Assembly: GCA_015272515.1 (NCBI GenBank)
Contig: JACYLN010000145.1
Location: forward strand, 1 to 57,982
Length of the DNA: 57,982 nucleotides
Reading direction: 5' to 3'
Source of the DNA: Leptolyngbyaceae cyanobacterium C42_A2020_001
GTDB lineage: Bacteria > Cyanobacteriota > Cyanobacteriia > Leptolyngbyales > Leptolyngbyaceae
The notes beneath the pieces were generated by a model. That model was not told where the DNA came from, ran no database searches, and was given only the letters and a program-made list of their open reading frames with translations. Of the stretch, positions 1 through 7,064 are shown piece after piece; position 1 is the first letter of the stretch, and the number at the start of each line of letters is the position of its first letter. The position numbers and the translations under genes are program-made.

Positions 1-343
1 TCACTTGACGAGCACGGACAAAGAAACGACGCGCCCTTTCTAATTCCGAAAGATCATCAATGGGTTCTTCAACTGCAATTCTCAGTTCTTCCCTAGAAAA
101 CGGTGTTAGCCCGATAGCTCGAATCAAGTCTTCTTGCTGATCGCGCAGAACTCGAAAAAAGCTAACGACCTCTCCATCTATGTCGTTATAGGTTTCAACT
201 GGAGATGGTTCCCGATTGAGTAGCACAGCAGCAGACCCTGCAAACGGCTCACAATAGTGGATCGCTTGGGGCAATAAAGGAAGAAGCCAGTTCAGATGAT
301 TAAATTTCCCACCATACCACCCAAATGCAATTACCTTGCCCAT
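1..343 (-). CDS. D12-class N6-adenine DNA methyltransferase (Dam-like), 3' part cut by window edge
   Basis: Reading the minus strand from the ATG at 343 gives an open frame to the window edge (about 114 residues) that begins MGKVIAFGWYGGKFNHLNWL. FGWYGGK is the N-terminal motif of D12-class adenine methylases, and YCEPFAGSAAVLLNR (about residues 30-44) is the FxGxG-type AdoMet-binding motif. These enzymes methylate adenine in short DNA targets such as GATC. The catalytic DPPY motif lies beyond the window, so activity cannot be judged. No restriction partner is visible. The gene starts about 130 bases beyond an attC-like site in the reading direction and has no HIP1 octamer, which fits a captured gene cassette; solitary methylases are common cassette cargo. 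Family assignment is secure; the target sequence is unknown. Confidence 0.85.
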   Translation of the reverse strand, partial: MGKVIAFGWYGGKFNHLNWLLPLLPQAIHYCEPFAGSAAVLLNREPSPVETYNDIDGEVVSFFRVLRDQQEDLIRAIGLTPFSREELRIAVEEPIDDLSELERARRFFVRARQV

Positions 344-470
344 TTGTCTTCCCAACACTGACTCTGGACAAGCAGTATACACGAACTAATGCCCTTGGAG
401 CAGGGATCGCTTGAAAACTTTATTCCCCAACCATTAGTTTCGGCTACCGCCCCACAGATAACTTAAAGCC

Positions 471-558
471 AGCTAACGTTCGCAATCACCGGACGCAGAC
501 AAACTTTGCAACTTAACCAACCATATTGAAACGTTCCGGTGCATTGCGATTGTTATGC
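471..558 (-). other. attC-like integron recombination site 1
   Basis: Read on the minus strand, the 88-base site starts with R'' GCATAAC (558-552) and ends with R' GTTAGCT (477-471). Just inside lie L'' CGCAATGCACCGGA and L' TCCGGTGATTGCG, which pair perfectly except for one extra G in L''. The R and L boxes are separated by unpaired AAT and AAC. Inverted boxes, an unpaired central spacer and a single extrahelical base on the L'' side are the hallmarks of attC sites. The R' box departs from the GTTRRRY consensus at one base. Orientation matches the minus-strand genes, so recombination would occur after G477. Confidence 0.75.
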
Positions 559-659
559 GGTGTTTCTACTATGAGGTCCGACGGGGCCGACGCGTCTCCG
601 GCTAACATGGCGCTTCGCAAATCTTCTTCCCGCGCCCGGACTTCATACACGTCGCTCAT
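513..659 (-). pseudogene. Truncated NTF2/SnoaL-like (DUF4440-type) protein running into attC
   Basis: A 48-codon minus-strand frame starts at an ATG overlapping the hydrolase stop codon in an ATGA arrangement, so it is translationally coupled to that gene. Its first 23 residues (MSDVYEVRAREEDLRSAMLAGDA) match the N-terminal helix of DUF4440/SnoaL-like NTF2-fold proteins, which are normally 120-130 residues long. The frame then reads through the R'' box of attC site 1 and stops. The family resemblance is from my knowledge of such N-termini; the truncation is direct observation. The gene was probably a complete partner of the hydrolase before the attC site was joined to it. Confidence 0.55.
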
Positions 660-1414
660 TTCGATTCCTCTGCGAAAAGATCAAGAACCGCTCGCCATGC
701 GCGCTCAGTGTGTTTTGGGTGATAGCCGACACCTGGCACGGTCGCTTGAACATGCGTGAGCCCTTCGGCCGGCGATCCATCCGAATTTGTCGGGCGAGCC
801 CAAAAGGCGTGCTGGGCACCGCCATAGATATTTACGCGCCAGTCAACCCCGGCATCCTGTAATGCGTGACCAAATGCGAGAAGTTGGTCGGGAGTGCAGA
901 GCGGGTCCTCGGAGCCAGTACAGAGGAGGATAGTGCTGTTTATACCGCGCCAGTCATGGGCATCAGGTTCCGGCAGGCCGGGATGAACGACCGCGACGGC
1001 ATTGAAGGGTGCGCCTGTTTTCGCAAGCTCAAGGACGATATGGCCTCCAGCACCATAGCCGAGAGCCAAGAGCCGGTTGGCGTCAACATCAGGTGTCGCG
1101 AGGAGAACGTCCAGCGCTACGCGACCAATAGCCCGCATCCGTCCAGCGTCGGCCAACAAGGGCATGACCCGAGCCAACATCGCGTCGGGCCTGCCAAAGA
1201 AGGTCTGTCCGCCGTGAAAGTCCATCGCAAGTGCAACATAGCCGTGCGCGGCGAGATCATCAGCGCGGCCCCGCTGGTAGTCGTCAAGACCAACGCCGTC
1301 GTGTCCAATGAGAACTGCGGGCCAAGGACCCTCGCCGTGCGGCCGTGCTAGATGAGCGACCATGTTCAGGCCGTCTGCGTCGTAGAAGACTTGGGAAGTT
1401 GTGATTTCGTGCAT
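656..1414 (-). CDS. Dienelactone hydrolase family protein lacking the usual nucleophile
   Basis: This 252-residue alpha/beta-hydrolase has the dienelactone hydrolase layout: an N-terminal strand pair, WPAVLIGHDGVGL (oxyanion region), the acid in GSEDPL (Asp170) and the base in GAQHAFW (His202). The nucleophile elbow, normally G-x-C-x-G-G, reads GYGAGG (residues 119-124), so Cys is replaced by Gly121. Either the protein uses different chemistry or it is a non-catalytic or decayed member. The start has a ribosome site (GAGAGG) seven bases upstream. GC content is visibly higher than in flanking genes and no HIP1 octamer occurs, pointing to acquisition from another phylum. It lies between two attC-like sites as the intact gene of a cassette. 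Family membership is confident, function is not. Confidence 0.85.
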   Translation of the reverse strand: MHEITTSQVFYDADGLNMVAHLARPHGEGPWPAVLIGHDGVGLDDYQRGRADDLAAHGYVALAMDFHGGQTFFGRPDAMLARVMPLLADAGRMRAIGRVALDVLLATPDVDANRLLALGYGAGGHIVLELAKTGAPFNAVAVVHPGLPEPDAHDWRGINSTILLCTGSEDPLCTPDQLLAFGHALQDAGVDWRVNIYGGAQHAFWARPTNSDGSPAEGLTHVQATVPGVGYHPKHTERAWRAVLDLFAEESK

Positions 1415-1563
1415 ATCTTACCTCTCGTTGCTCGCGGAATCCACACTTGGTACACGTCGGCATCCATCGCATTCTGAATCGATTCAAAAACTGGAGTCCA
1501 TGCCCGAAGCGAAAGACGAACAATAGCATCAAGATGCTGAGGAGTGTATTGTTCAATTTGCAT
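1366..1563 (-). pseudogene. Truncated GNAT acetyltransferase N-terminus
   Basis: From ATG 1563 the minus strand reads MQIEQYTPQHLDAIVRLSLR and continues with a Trp-rich stretch to about residue 43 (VYQVWIP). This resembles the first beta-strand and helix of GNAT N-acetyltransferases, which bind acetyl-CoA further on and are about 150 residues long. After residue 43, around position 1435, similarity ends and the frame runs out over the hydrolase start. The acetyl-CoA-binding region is therefore missing. The frame opens about 50 bases after the R' box of attC site 2, the usual position for a cassette gene. I read it as a decapitated original cassette gene into which the hydrolase segment was joined. 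Confidence 0.5.
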
Positions 1564-1610
1564 TTCGAGATGGAGTTTAGAAGACGCCCAAGAATTGTAG
1601 ATGATTAAGC

Positions 1611-1696
1611 GCATAACGGGGCGGTTCAGCGGTGACCAACCAATCCGAACGCTAGACTAGAAGACTATGCTCGCCGCTGCAACCGAATTGTTCTGC
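1611..1696 (-). other. attC-like integron recombination site 2
   Basis: On the minus strand this 86-base site starts with R'' GCAGAAC (1696-1690) and ends with R' GTTATGC (1617-1611). Internal boxes L'' CGGTTGCAGCGG and L' CCGCTGAACCG pair completely apart from one extra G in L'', at the same relative place as in site 1. Between R and L are unpaired AATT and CCCC. R and L boxes, unpaired spacer and extrahelical G together are diagnostic of attC. It lies directly behind the kinase gene and ahead of the GNAT fragment, with the same orientation as site 1, defining an intervening cassette of about 1,140 bp (477-1616). Confidence 0.8.
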
Positions 1697-1728
1697 CGCT
1701 TACCTCACGGTACAATTGGAATCTATCT

Positions 1729-2226
1729 CTACCAATCTAATTTGATCTTAATTGGATTTTCAGAATCGTCTGGCGGTTCAAATTTTTTGATAATCATGCT
1801 GAGTAGCCAGTCAGGAATAAAATATTCCCCGTTTTTCAATTCAGCATTACGGCGTTGAGCGCGATTAGAAACGGTTTCTAAATCTGCTTGTAAATGGTAA
1901 AGATGATTATCTGCACCTACCTGAATCGCAATCTGTCGCATTCGCTCCCGTTCTAATTTGGTATGACCAGGGAAATCCATCACAACACTACAGCCTTTGC
2001 AAAGTAGGTCTTGCACAATCGGGAAAAAGGTATCTTCAACTCTTTGTACATACTTCCGATGAGTTTCAAAGTTGTCCTCTTCTGGGAAAAGTGTCAGAAC
2101 TAACTGATCGAGCGAAAATATGACCGCTTCCTTCTCTTCGGCTAATCTGCCTGCAAATGTAGTTTTTCCTGAACAAGGCAATCCACACAAAAGGTATAGC
2201 CCTGCTTGCCCTTGTTTCTTTAACAT
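1729..2226 (-). CDS. P-loop AAA/zeta-toxin-like predicted kinase
   Basis: I chose the ATG at 2226 (MLKKQGQAGLYLLCGLPCSGK) because the Walker A motif GLPCSGKTT then falls at residues 15-23, as in the family; an upstream in-frame start would add 19 unlikely residues. The 165-residue protein resembles single-domain predicted kinases related to chloramphenicol phosphotransferase, zeta toxin and polynucleotide kinase: an Asp after strand 2 (FSLDQL), a VVMDFPGHTK strand with general-acid context, and an arginine-rich lid (NRAQRRNAEL). Substrate cannot be predicted. The stop codon lies 32 bases before attC site 2, so it fits a gene cassette of about 650 bp. No antitoxin gene is visible. It has no HIP1 site. 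Confidence 0.75.
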   Translation of the reverse strand: MLKKQGQAGLYLLCGLPCSGKTTFAGRLAEEKEAVIFSLDQLVLTLFPEEDNFETHRKYVQRVEDTFFPIVQDLLCKGCSVVMDFPGHTKLERERMRQIAIQVGADNHLYHLQADLETVSNRAQRRNAELKNGEYFIPDWLLSMIIKKFEPPDDSENPIKIKLDW

Positions 2227-2794
2227 ATAGCGCTGATGCCTCGGCAACCACCTCAAAATAACGCAAGGCTGAGCGATCGACAAATGGACTTTAACTCATT
2301 GTCCCAACAGCCGCTTCAAATCAACGTAGGACCGGGGAATATTAATCGATTCCTTTCAACTACGTCCAACTCACCAAAACGGAGCGGCAGAACTATATAT
2401 TCAACGTCAAATCTGCTGGATAACACCTCTGTTTCCCAGAGTTGTACTGCACATTTGCAGGATAACATCCTCTTTTTAAGGATTAAATAGAAACTTTGCC
2501 GTTTAAGTCTGTGCTTTCGGGTGTTATAGCAAAGTGCTGAGTAATGAGGACTGAGTGCTGAGAATGCAATCCAGTCACTTCAGAACTTTCAGCAGTTCGA
2601 TAGTCCTAACCTATAGCAGTACTGCTATAGGTTAGGACTGCTGGGTTAATGCTGGAATATGGGTGTTATTCGTCACTTTGGCTGAATAACACCCCAAATA
2701 CCGGAGTTATCTAGCATTTACCTATGTCAGATTCTTAATCAAGTCAGTCCAAATGAGTACAAGGCTTGAGGATGTTCAACCTAGCGACAGGAGA
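2227..2794. other. Non-coding stretch with short repeats
   Basis: No convincing gene is present. The stretch holds a perfect 38-base palindrome (2602-2639, listed separately) and several copies of a short core, ATAACACC or its complement GGTGTTAT, near 2423, 2520, 2660 and 2686, plus a near copy ATAACATCC near 2463. They flank the palindrome in both orientations and could be operator-like or the remains of recombination sites. The segment separates the cassette-like region from the HIP1-containing chromosomal genes. Confidence 0.4.
2602..2639. repeat. Perfect 38-bp palindrome
   Basis: AGTCCTAACCTATAGCAGT is followed immediately by its exact reverse complement, giving 19-base arms with no spacer. 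As RNA it would form a very stable hairpin; as DNA it could extrude a cruciform. There is no T-run on either side, so it is not a classical terminator. It may be one copy of a dispersed cyanobacterial hairpin repeat; no second copy is in this window. Confidence 0.8.
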
Positions 2795-4528
2795 TTAAGT
2801 CTTGAGGACAGCGATCGCGATTTGCACAGCTTGCCCTACCGTAGAACTCCAGACACTTTTAGGAACGGAGGTTTTCCATTGCAGCAGGTGTTCCCGAAAA
2901 CCGCGATCGCGTTTAGCTCGTTGCACAATTGCCTGCCCAATCACCTTACGTTGAATGTCTTCCGTCGAGATACCTTCTCGATTGAGGTAGTCCAACAATC
3001 GCTGCACACTATCTACGATTTGTTCCGGAGACTGGGTGACTAGAATATGCTGAATCTGGCGAACGACTTCTTGATACAGTTGCGTGCGTCGTTCTGGAAT
3101 GGGGGCAGGGGGTGGGGCAGCGCTGGAATTGACGGATAGTGTTGGAACTGTTGGGACCGGAGGAGGTGAAAGGATGCCCAATAATCCTAAAATCTCGATG
3201 CGTCTTGCCAAAAATCGTTGTTTGATTTCTGGATAAATCTGCAAAATCCGGCGAGTCAGTTGTTTGGCATTCACCGATTGGTTCGCAACCAGTTTTACTA
3301 AATAGCTGTCATCGGTAGTTTCAAAGGCTTGAATCACCAGGCTAAGCGCTTTCTCCTCTGCTTCTACCTGTGCCAGGGTAAACATCAGCCCTTCCCAATG
3401 CACGGGTTCTGTGAAATAGAGATCAATGGCAGCGGCGCGATCGCTCTGATAATGTCTGCCAAACTCGCCCGGCTCAAACTCCCGCCCATCGGGGAAGCGA
3501 TCGGTTGGTTTCTTTTCAATCTGGTTGAACTGGGTATAAACGTAGCGACATTGAACTTTAGAAAAATCCAGATGCTCAATTTGCCAATTATGGATGCAGC
3601 AAGCGGTCATTTGTGCCCCATCCAAATTGGTATGAATCAAATGGCTTTGCAGCAAATACGCCTCACTTAGGTCGGCTTCGCTCAAAATCGTGTGGCTTAA
3701 ATACGCCCCGCTCAAATCGGCTCGTTGCAAGTTTGCCCCACGTAGATTGGCTTCACTCAGGTCTGCCCGCAGCAAATACACATCCTGCAAATCTGCCCTA
3801 AGCAAATGGGCTTTGCGAAAACTGGCTTTTAGCAAATAAGCTCCCGCCAAATTCGCCCGACTTAGATCTGCACTGGCAAGAATGGCTTCACTCAAGTCCG
3901 CGCTGGAAAGCACCACTCGATGCAGATCCGCCTCTGTGAGATTTGCCTGCCGCAAGTAAGCCCCAATTAAACTGGCTTCATTCAAATTTGCACCTACCAG
4001 CGTGGCTTCGCGCAGGTTTGCTTCATCCAACTGGGCCTCGCGCAAATTCGCCTGATCCAGATTGGCACCTGCCAGGTTTGCCCGTCGCAGATTCGCCTCC
4101 ATCAGTTCCGCCCCTTTGAGTTGGGCACTGTTGAGTTTTGCCCGCTCTAGATTCACCTGATCCAATTTGGCAAATTCTAGATTGGCACCACCCATGTCAG
4201 CTTCTTGTAGAATTGCCCAATTAAGGTTGGCTTGCTGGAGTTGCGCCAAACGCAGATCAATTTTGCTGAGGTTTGCCCCGTTCAAAATGGCGTGATTCAA
4301 ATCGGCTCCACTAAAGGAGGCGCTACGGAGATCTGCCCGCCGCAAGCAAGCACCCGTCAAAATTGCCTGGTTCAGAAATGCCCAACTCAGATTCGCTTCC
4401 GTGAGATTGGCTCCGGTAAAGTTGGCTCCCCGTAAGTTGAACCCACTTAAATTGGCTCCACTGAGATCGCTATGGGAAAAGTCTCGGTCTCCTCGACGGT
4501 ATTGCTCTAGCAGATCCTGGGGGTGCAT
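2795..4528 (-). CDS. Pentapeptide-repeat protein
   Basis: The first roughly 380 of 577 residues are A(D/N)LxxA pentapeptide repeats (for example ANLSGFNLRGANFTGANL), which fold as a right-handed quadrilateral beta-helix. A conserved-looking C-terminal part follows (FTEPVHWEGLMFTLAQVEAE, then a helical segment with SVNAKQLTRRI), as in other cyanobacterial members. There is no signal peptide, so it is likely cytoplasmic; such proteins act as scaffolds or binding surfaces, and no enzymatic motif is visible. I preferred ATG 4528 (MHPQDLLEQYRRGDRDFS) over an upstream in-frame ATG because the upstream part is low-complexity Pro/Ser and overlaps the preceding gene. The 50-base gap to that gene suggests an operon. 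Confidence 0.9.
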   Translation of the reverse strand: MHPQDLLEQYRRGDRDFSHSDLSGANLSGFNLRGANFTGANLTEANLSWAFLNQAILTGACLRRADLRSASFSGADLNHAILNGANLSKIDLRLAQLQQANLNWAILQEADMGGANLEFAKLDQVNLERAKLNSAQLKGAELMEANLRRANLAGANLDQANLREAQLDEANLREATLVGANLNEASLIGAYLRQANLTEADLHRVVLSSADLSEAILASADLSRANLAGAYLLKASFRKAHLLRADLQDVYLLRADLSEANLRGANLQRADLSGAYLSHTILSEADLSEAYLLQSHLIHTNLDGAQMTACCIHNWQIEHLDFSKVQCRYVYTQFNQIEKKPTDRFPDGREFEPGEFGRHYQSDRAAAIDLYFTEPVHWEGLMFTLAQVEAEEKALSLVIQAFETTDDSYLVKLVANQSVNAKQLTRRILQIYPEIKQRFLARRIEILGLLGILSPPPVPTVPTLSVNSSAAPPPAPIPERRTQLYQEVVRQIQHILVTQSPEQIVDSVQRLLDYLNREGISTEDIQRKVIGQAIVQRAKRDRGFREHLLQWKTSVPKSVWSSTVGQAVQIAIAVLKT

Positions 4529-4580
4529 TGGGTGTGGGAGGGGAGGTGGGAGGTGGAGGAGGTAGGAGAGGTGAGGGGGG

Positions 4581-6098
4581 TTAGGGCATCCAGCGAGGGC
4601 GAAGACCGGAGATGGGGAGGGGTTCGGGTTGGAGGGCGGTGAGGTCGGTGGTGTTGATGGGGAGAATCCAGAGGCGGCTATCGGCGATCGCTCTTCCACC
4701 CCGGTTTTGCGGCAGGGTGGTGCTGGGGTCCGTGGTTTCGATCGTTTGGTCGTATAGGATGGCTAACCCATCAGGGGAGAGGCTGATCTGCACATCTCGT
4801 TGATTGGGGAGGGGGATCAGCGGCGTGAGCTTGCTGGTCTTTAGATCAATCGCAGCTAAAAAGGGCTTCTCTTGGTAGGTTTCCCCTGGGATTAGCTCTG
4901 ATAACAAGCAATACAAAACTCGTTTGGTTGGGTCAAATTCGCCAGAAAAGATGGAACCCGTGGTTCGCAGCAGCTCTTTTTGGGTTCCCTGATTAGTAAC
5001 CAGGAACAGAGAACGGCTGCGATCGCCGTTGAATTTCACCATCGCTGCCAGGGCACCATCGTTAGAAAAGTTCAGCACCACGCCAAATTTCGGCAAAAAG
5101 TCCAGCGGTTTGGCATCGGGGTAGAGGGGCAAAATCGCCAATCCCTGCCCTTGCGAAATCGCCAGTGAGTCACTATCAGGCGTAATCAAAAAGTCACCGC
5201 CCGGTTGACCTTTCAAAGGTTTGGGAGCTTCTCCTTCTTTCAAAATCCAGGGACCAAAATCAGCCGGGTCGTTACGGTTGACGCGCTGAACAATGATGGT
5301 TTTACCATCTGCCGACAGATCAAATTTGAGGTTCTGGTAAGTGTCGCTATCGAGAATTTGTTCCAGCTTTCCGGCAGGTTGGGGGGCTTCAAGTTTAAGC
5401 GGGCTACTGTTGCCTTGTGGGTCAAGCTGGTCGGGAGGGTTGAGGTGAATACCTGTCGAAACCCGGTACAGTTTTTGTTCGGGCAATCCTTGCATTTGCT
5501 CCGTGCGGGTAGTGGCACCGATGAGAATGCGATCGCTCATGGAGTAAGGCTTAAATTCATTTACCACCAGATCGGGCGGAGTCAGGATAGTTCGTTCTCC
5601 TTTTGTCAGGTTAAAGAGGACGAGTCGTCCCTCTTCTTCGCCCTGCACGCCAATGTAAGCAAAGGCGCGATCGCGGGTGCGAAAACTGGCATCAAACGGC
5701 TGAATAGAAGCTTGGACAACCCCATCTTGTTTGAAATAATCAACCGCATCCTGCAATTGCACCTTGTATTCAGTGCCATAGGGAGCAGGTTCCGTCAGGG
5801 TATACGCCATCCGTCGCCCTGCCCAACTGGTTTTGCCAGGCAACCGTGGCTCAATTTTCAGATTTTTCTCAACACTTGCCTGGTTCATCGGACGGCTAAA
5901 AGACAGGACAAACGCGGTATCATCTGCACCCACTTGTTTGTCTTGCCAGGTAAAGTAACGTACATGGGGCGCAATTCTACTTCCCGTCAGCAGCACGATC
6001 CCAATGATGATGGTAAAGATAATCATCAAGGTAATAGCGAGCCGATCCAATGGTTGGGGAAAGGAGGCAGATCTGGATGAGGAGGGCGATCGTTGCAT
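4581..6098 (-). CDS. Membrane-anchored Ig-like/beta-propeller protein
   Basis: The 505-residue protein has one transmembrane helix near the N-terminus (LAITLMIIFTIIIGIVLLTG, about residues 20-39). An Ig-like domain of the SbsA/Big_5 type follows at about residues 55-130 (FVLSFSRPMNQASVEKNLKI, then PYGTEYKVQL). The remainder has beta-propeller-like repeats (LSADGKTIIV, ITPDSDSLAI, LSPDGLAILYD) as in WD40/TolB-type folds. Topology suggests an exported domain held in the inner membrane; no catalytic residues are recognisable, so a binding or envelope role is likely. It is transcribed with the pentapeptide-repeat gene and divergently from the oxygenase at 6219. The C-terminus is the low-complexity end near 4581-4600. 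Confidence 0.7.
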   Translation of the reverse strand: MQRSPSSSRSASFPQPLDRLAITLMIIFTIIIGIVLLTGSRIAPHVRYFTWQDKQVGADDTAFVLSFSRPMNQASVEKNLKIEPRLPGKTSWAGRRMAYTLTEPAPYGTEYKVQLQDAVDYFKQDGVVQASIQPFDASFRTRDRAFAYIGVQGEEEGRLVLFNLTKGERTILTPPDLVVNEFKPYSMSDRILIGATTRTEQMQGLPEQKLYRVSTGIHLNPPDQLDPQGNSSPLKLEAPQPAGKLEQILDSDTYQNLKFDLSADGKTIIVQRVNRNDPADFGPWILKEGEAPKPLKGQPGGDFLITPDSDSLAISQGQGLAILPLYPDAKPLDFLPKFGVVLNFSNDGALAAMVKFNGDRSRSLFLVTNQGTQKELLRTTGSIFSGEFDPTKRVLYCLLSELIPGETYQEKPFLAAIDLKTSKLTPLIPLPNQRDVQISLSPDGLAILYDQTIETTDPSTTLPQNRGGRAIADSRLWILPINTTDLTALQPEPLPISGLRPRWMP

Positions 6099-6218
6099 GA
6101 GTTAGCCAGGAAGACAGCAATGATTTTGCGAGAACGTGTGAAGTTGATCTTAAACGGTTCCATCTTAGATGGAGAGCCTTGCAACCAACGCAAACTCTAA
6201 AATCAATCTAGTTGCAAC

Positions 6219-6818
6219 ATGGGAATAGGAGCAGGGGTGAGGCATTCACTAAAAGAACTGGGAACCGATATTTTTGTGATTGAGCAGTTGTTGGAGCCAT
6301 CGCTGTGCAGTCATGTGATTCAAGTCGCGGAGTGCTGCGAGTTTTTATCTCCGCCGCCAGGGTCTAGTCTAGTGGGGGAATTACGCAGTAATGAGGTCTT
6401 GCCGCTCAATAATCCCACATCCTTGCTGGAATCGCTGAATCAGCTTTTAGTGCGCCAACTTGCGATCGCCCGCGATTTACTGTCTAAGCGGTACGATGTG
6501 ACCTTTTCTCACATCGAAATGTATTCTATCGAGCGGTTCAAACCCGGACAAAGCCACAAGCGTCATCGCGACGGCTTAATCCTAACAAACCGCCATGCCG
6601 AACTGGCTCAAGGCATTGCAGCACGAGACGTTAGCCTGATTGGGTACTTGAATGATGAATTTGAAGGCGGTGAACTCCTGCTCGATCGCCAATCCGTCAA
6701 GATCAAACCTGCCACAGGCAGCATCATCTGCTTTCCTGCGTGCTACACCCATCCTTACCAGGTATTACCCGTACTGCGCGGTTGTAAGTACGCATTGGTG
6801 AGTTGGTTGTTGCATTAG
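6219..6818 (+). CDS. 2OG-Fe(II) oxygenase, prolyl-4-hydroxylase type
   Basis: A 199-residue cytoplasmic enzyme of the 2-oxoglutarate/Fe(II) dioxygenase superfamily. The iron facial triad is visible as His116 and Asp118 (HRDG) and distal His178 (THPYQV), with Lys190 (GCKYALVSW) in the place that binds 2-oxoglutarate. FEGGELLL and the ATGSIICFP strand complete the double-stranded beta-helix pattern of P4H-like proteins. It would hydroxylate a protein side chain or small molecule; the substrate is unknown. The ATG at 6219 has no good ribosome site, but an in-frame GTG at 6237 is preceded by AGGAG at a spacing of five and may be the real start. It is divergent from the gene at 6098. Confidence 0.8.
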   Translation: MGIGAGVRHSLKELGTDIFVIEQLLEPSLCSHVIQVAECCEFLSPPPGSSLVGELRSNEVLPLNNPTSLLESLNQLLVRQLAIARDLLSKRYDVTFSHIEMYSIERFKPGQSHKRHRDGLILTNRHAELAQGIAARDVSLIGYLNDEFEGGELLLDRQSVKIKPATGSIICFPACYTHPYQVLPVLRGCKYALVSWLLH

Positions 6819-6824
6819 TAGGAA

Positions 6825-7064
6825 TGTGGGTAATGGGCGATAGGGAATGGGGAGGGGGGGAAGAGGGGGAGGTAGGTGGGTGGATGGGGAAGGTGGGGAA
6901 GAAGTTGGAGATTGAAGATTAGAGATTGGTAAGGGGTAATTGGTAGTTGGTAATTGGGATGGGTAGGTGTGTAGATGGAATTTCACTCACTTATCCACTC
7001 GCCTACTCACCCACTCACCCACTCACCCTCTCACCCTCTCACTCACCCACTCCCGTCCCCCACC
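6825..7064. repeat. Low-complexity purine/pyrimidine repeat tract
   Basis: About 240 bases of G-rich sequence followed by tandem C-rich units (CCCACTCA and variants, 6984-7060). The minus strand of 6850-6960 (CCAATCTCTAATCTTCAATC, then CCAACTTCTTCCCC) closely resembles the pyrimidine-rich segment found inside shc, hpnB and the ABC ATPase gene. No plausible gene lies here. It separates convergent genes, and its strand asymmetry could favour unusual structures. Confidence 0.7.

Noticed and set aside
513..759. Plus-strand frame over the hydrolase end
   Set aside because: It is antisense to the hydrolase and NTF2-like frames, whose sequences are recognisable.
2257..2333. Possible third attC site upstream of the kinase (AAATAACGCAAGGCTG with CAGCCGCTT)
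   Set aside because: R'' is unrecognisable and the L boxes differ by two extra bases, so the pairing is too weak to claim.
2236..2490. 84-codon plus-strand frame
   Set aside because: No ribosome site or recognisable motif, and it crosses the kinase start and repeat-rich DNA.
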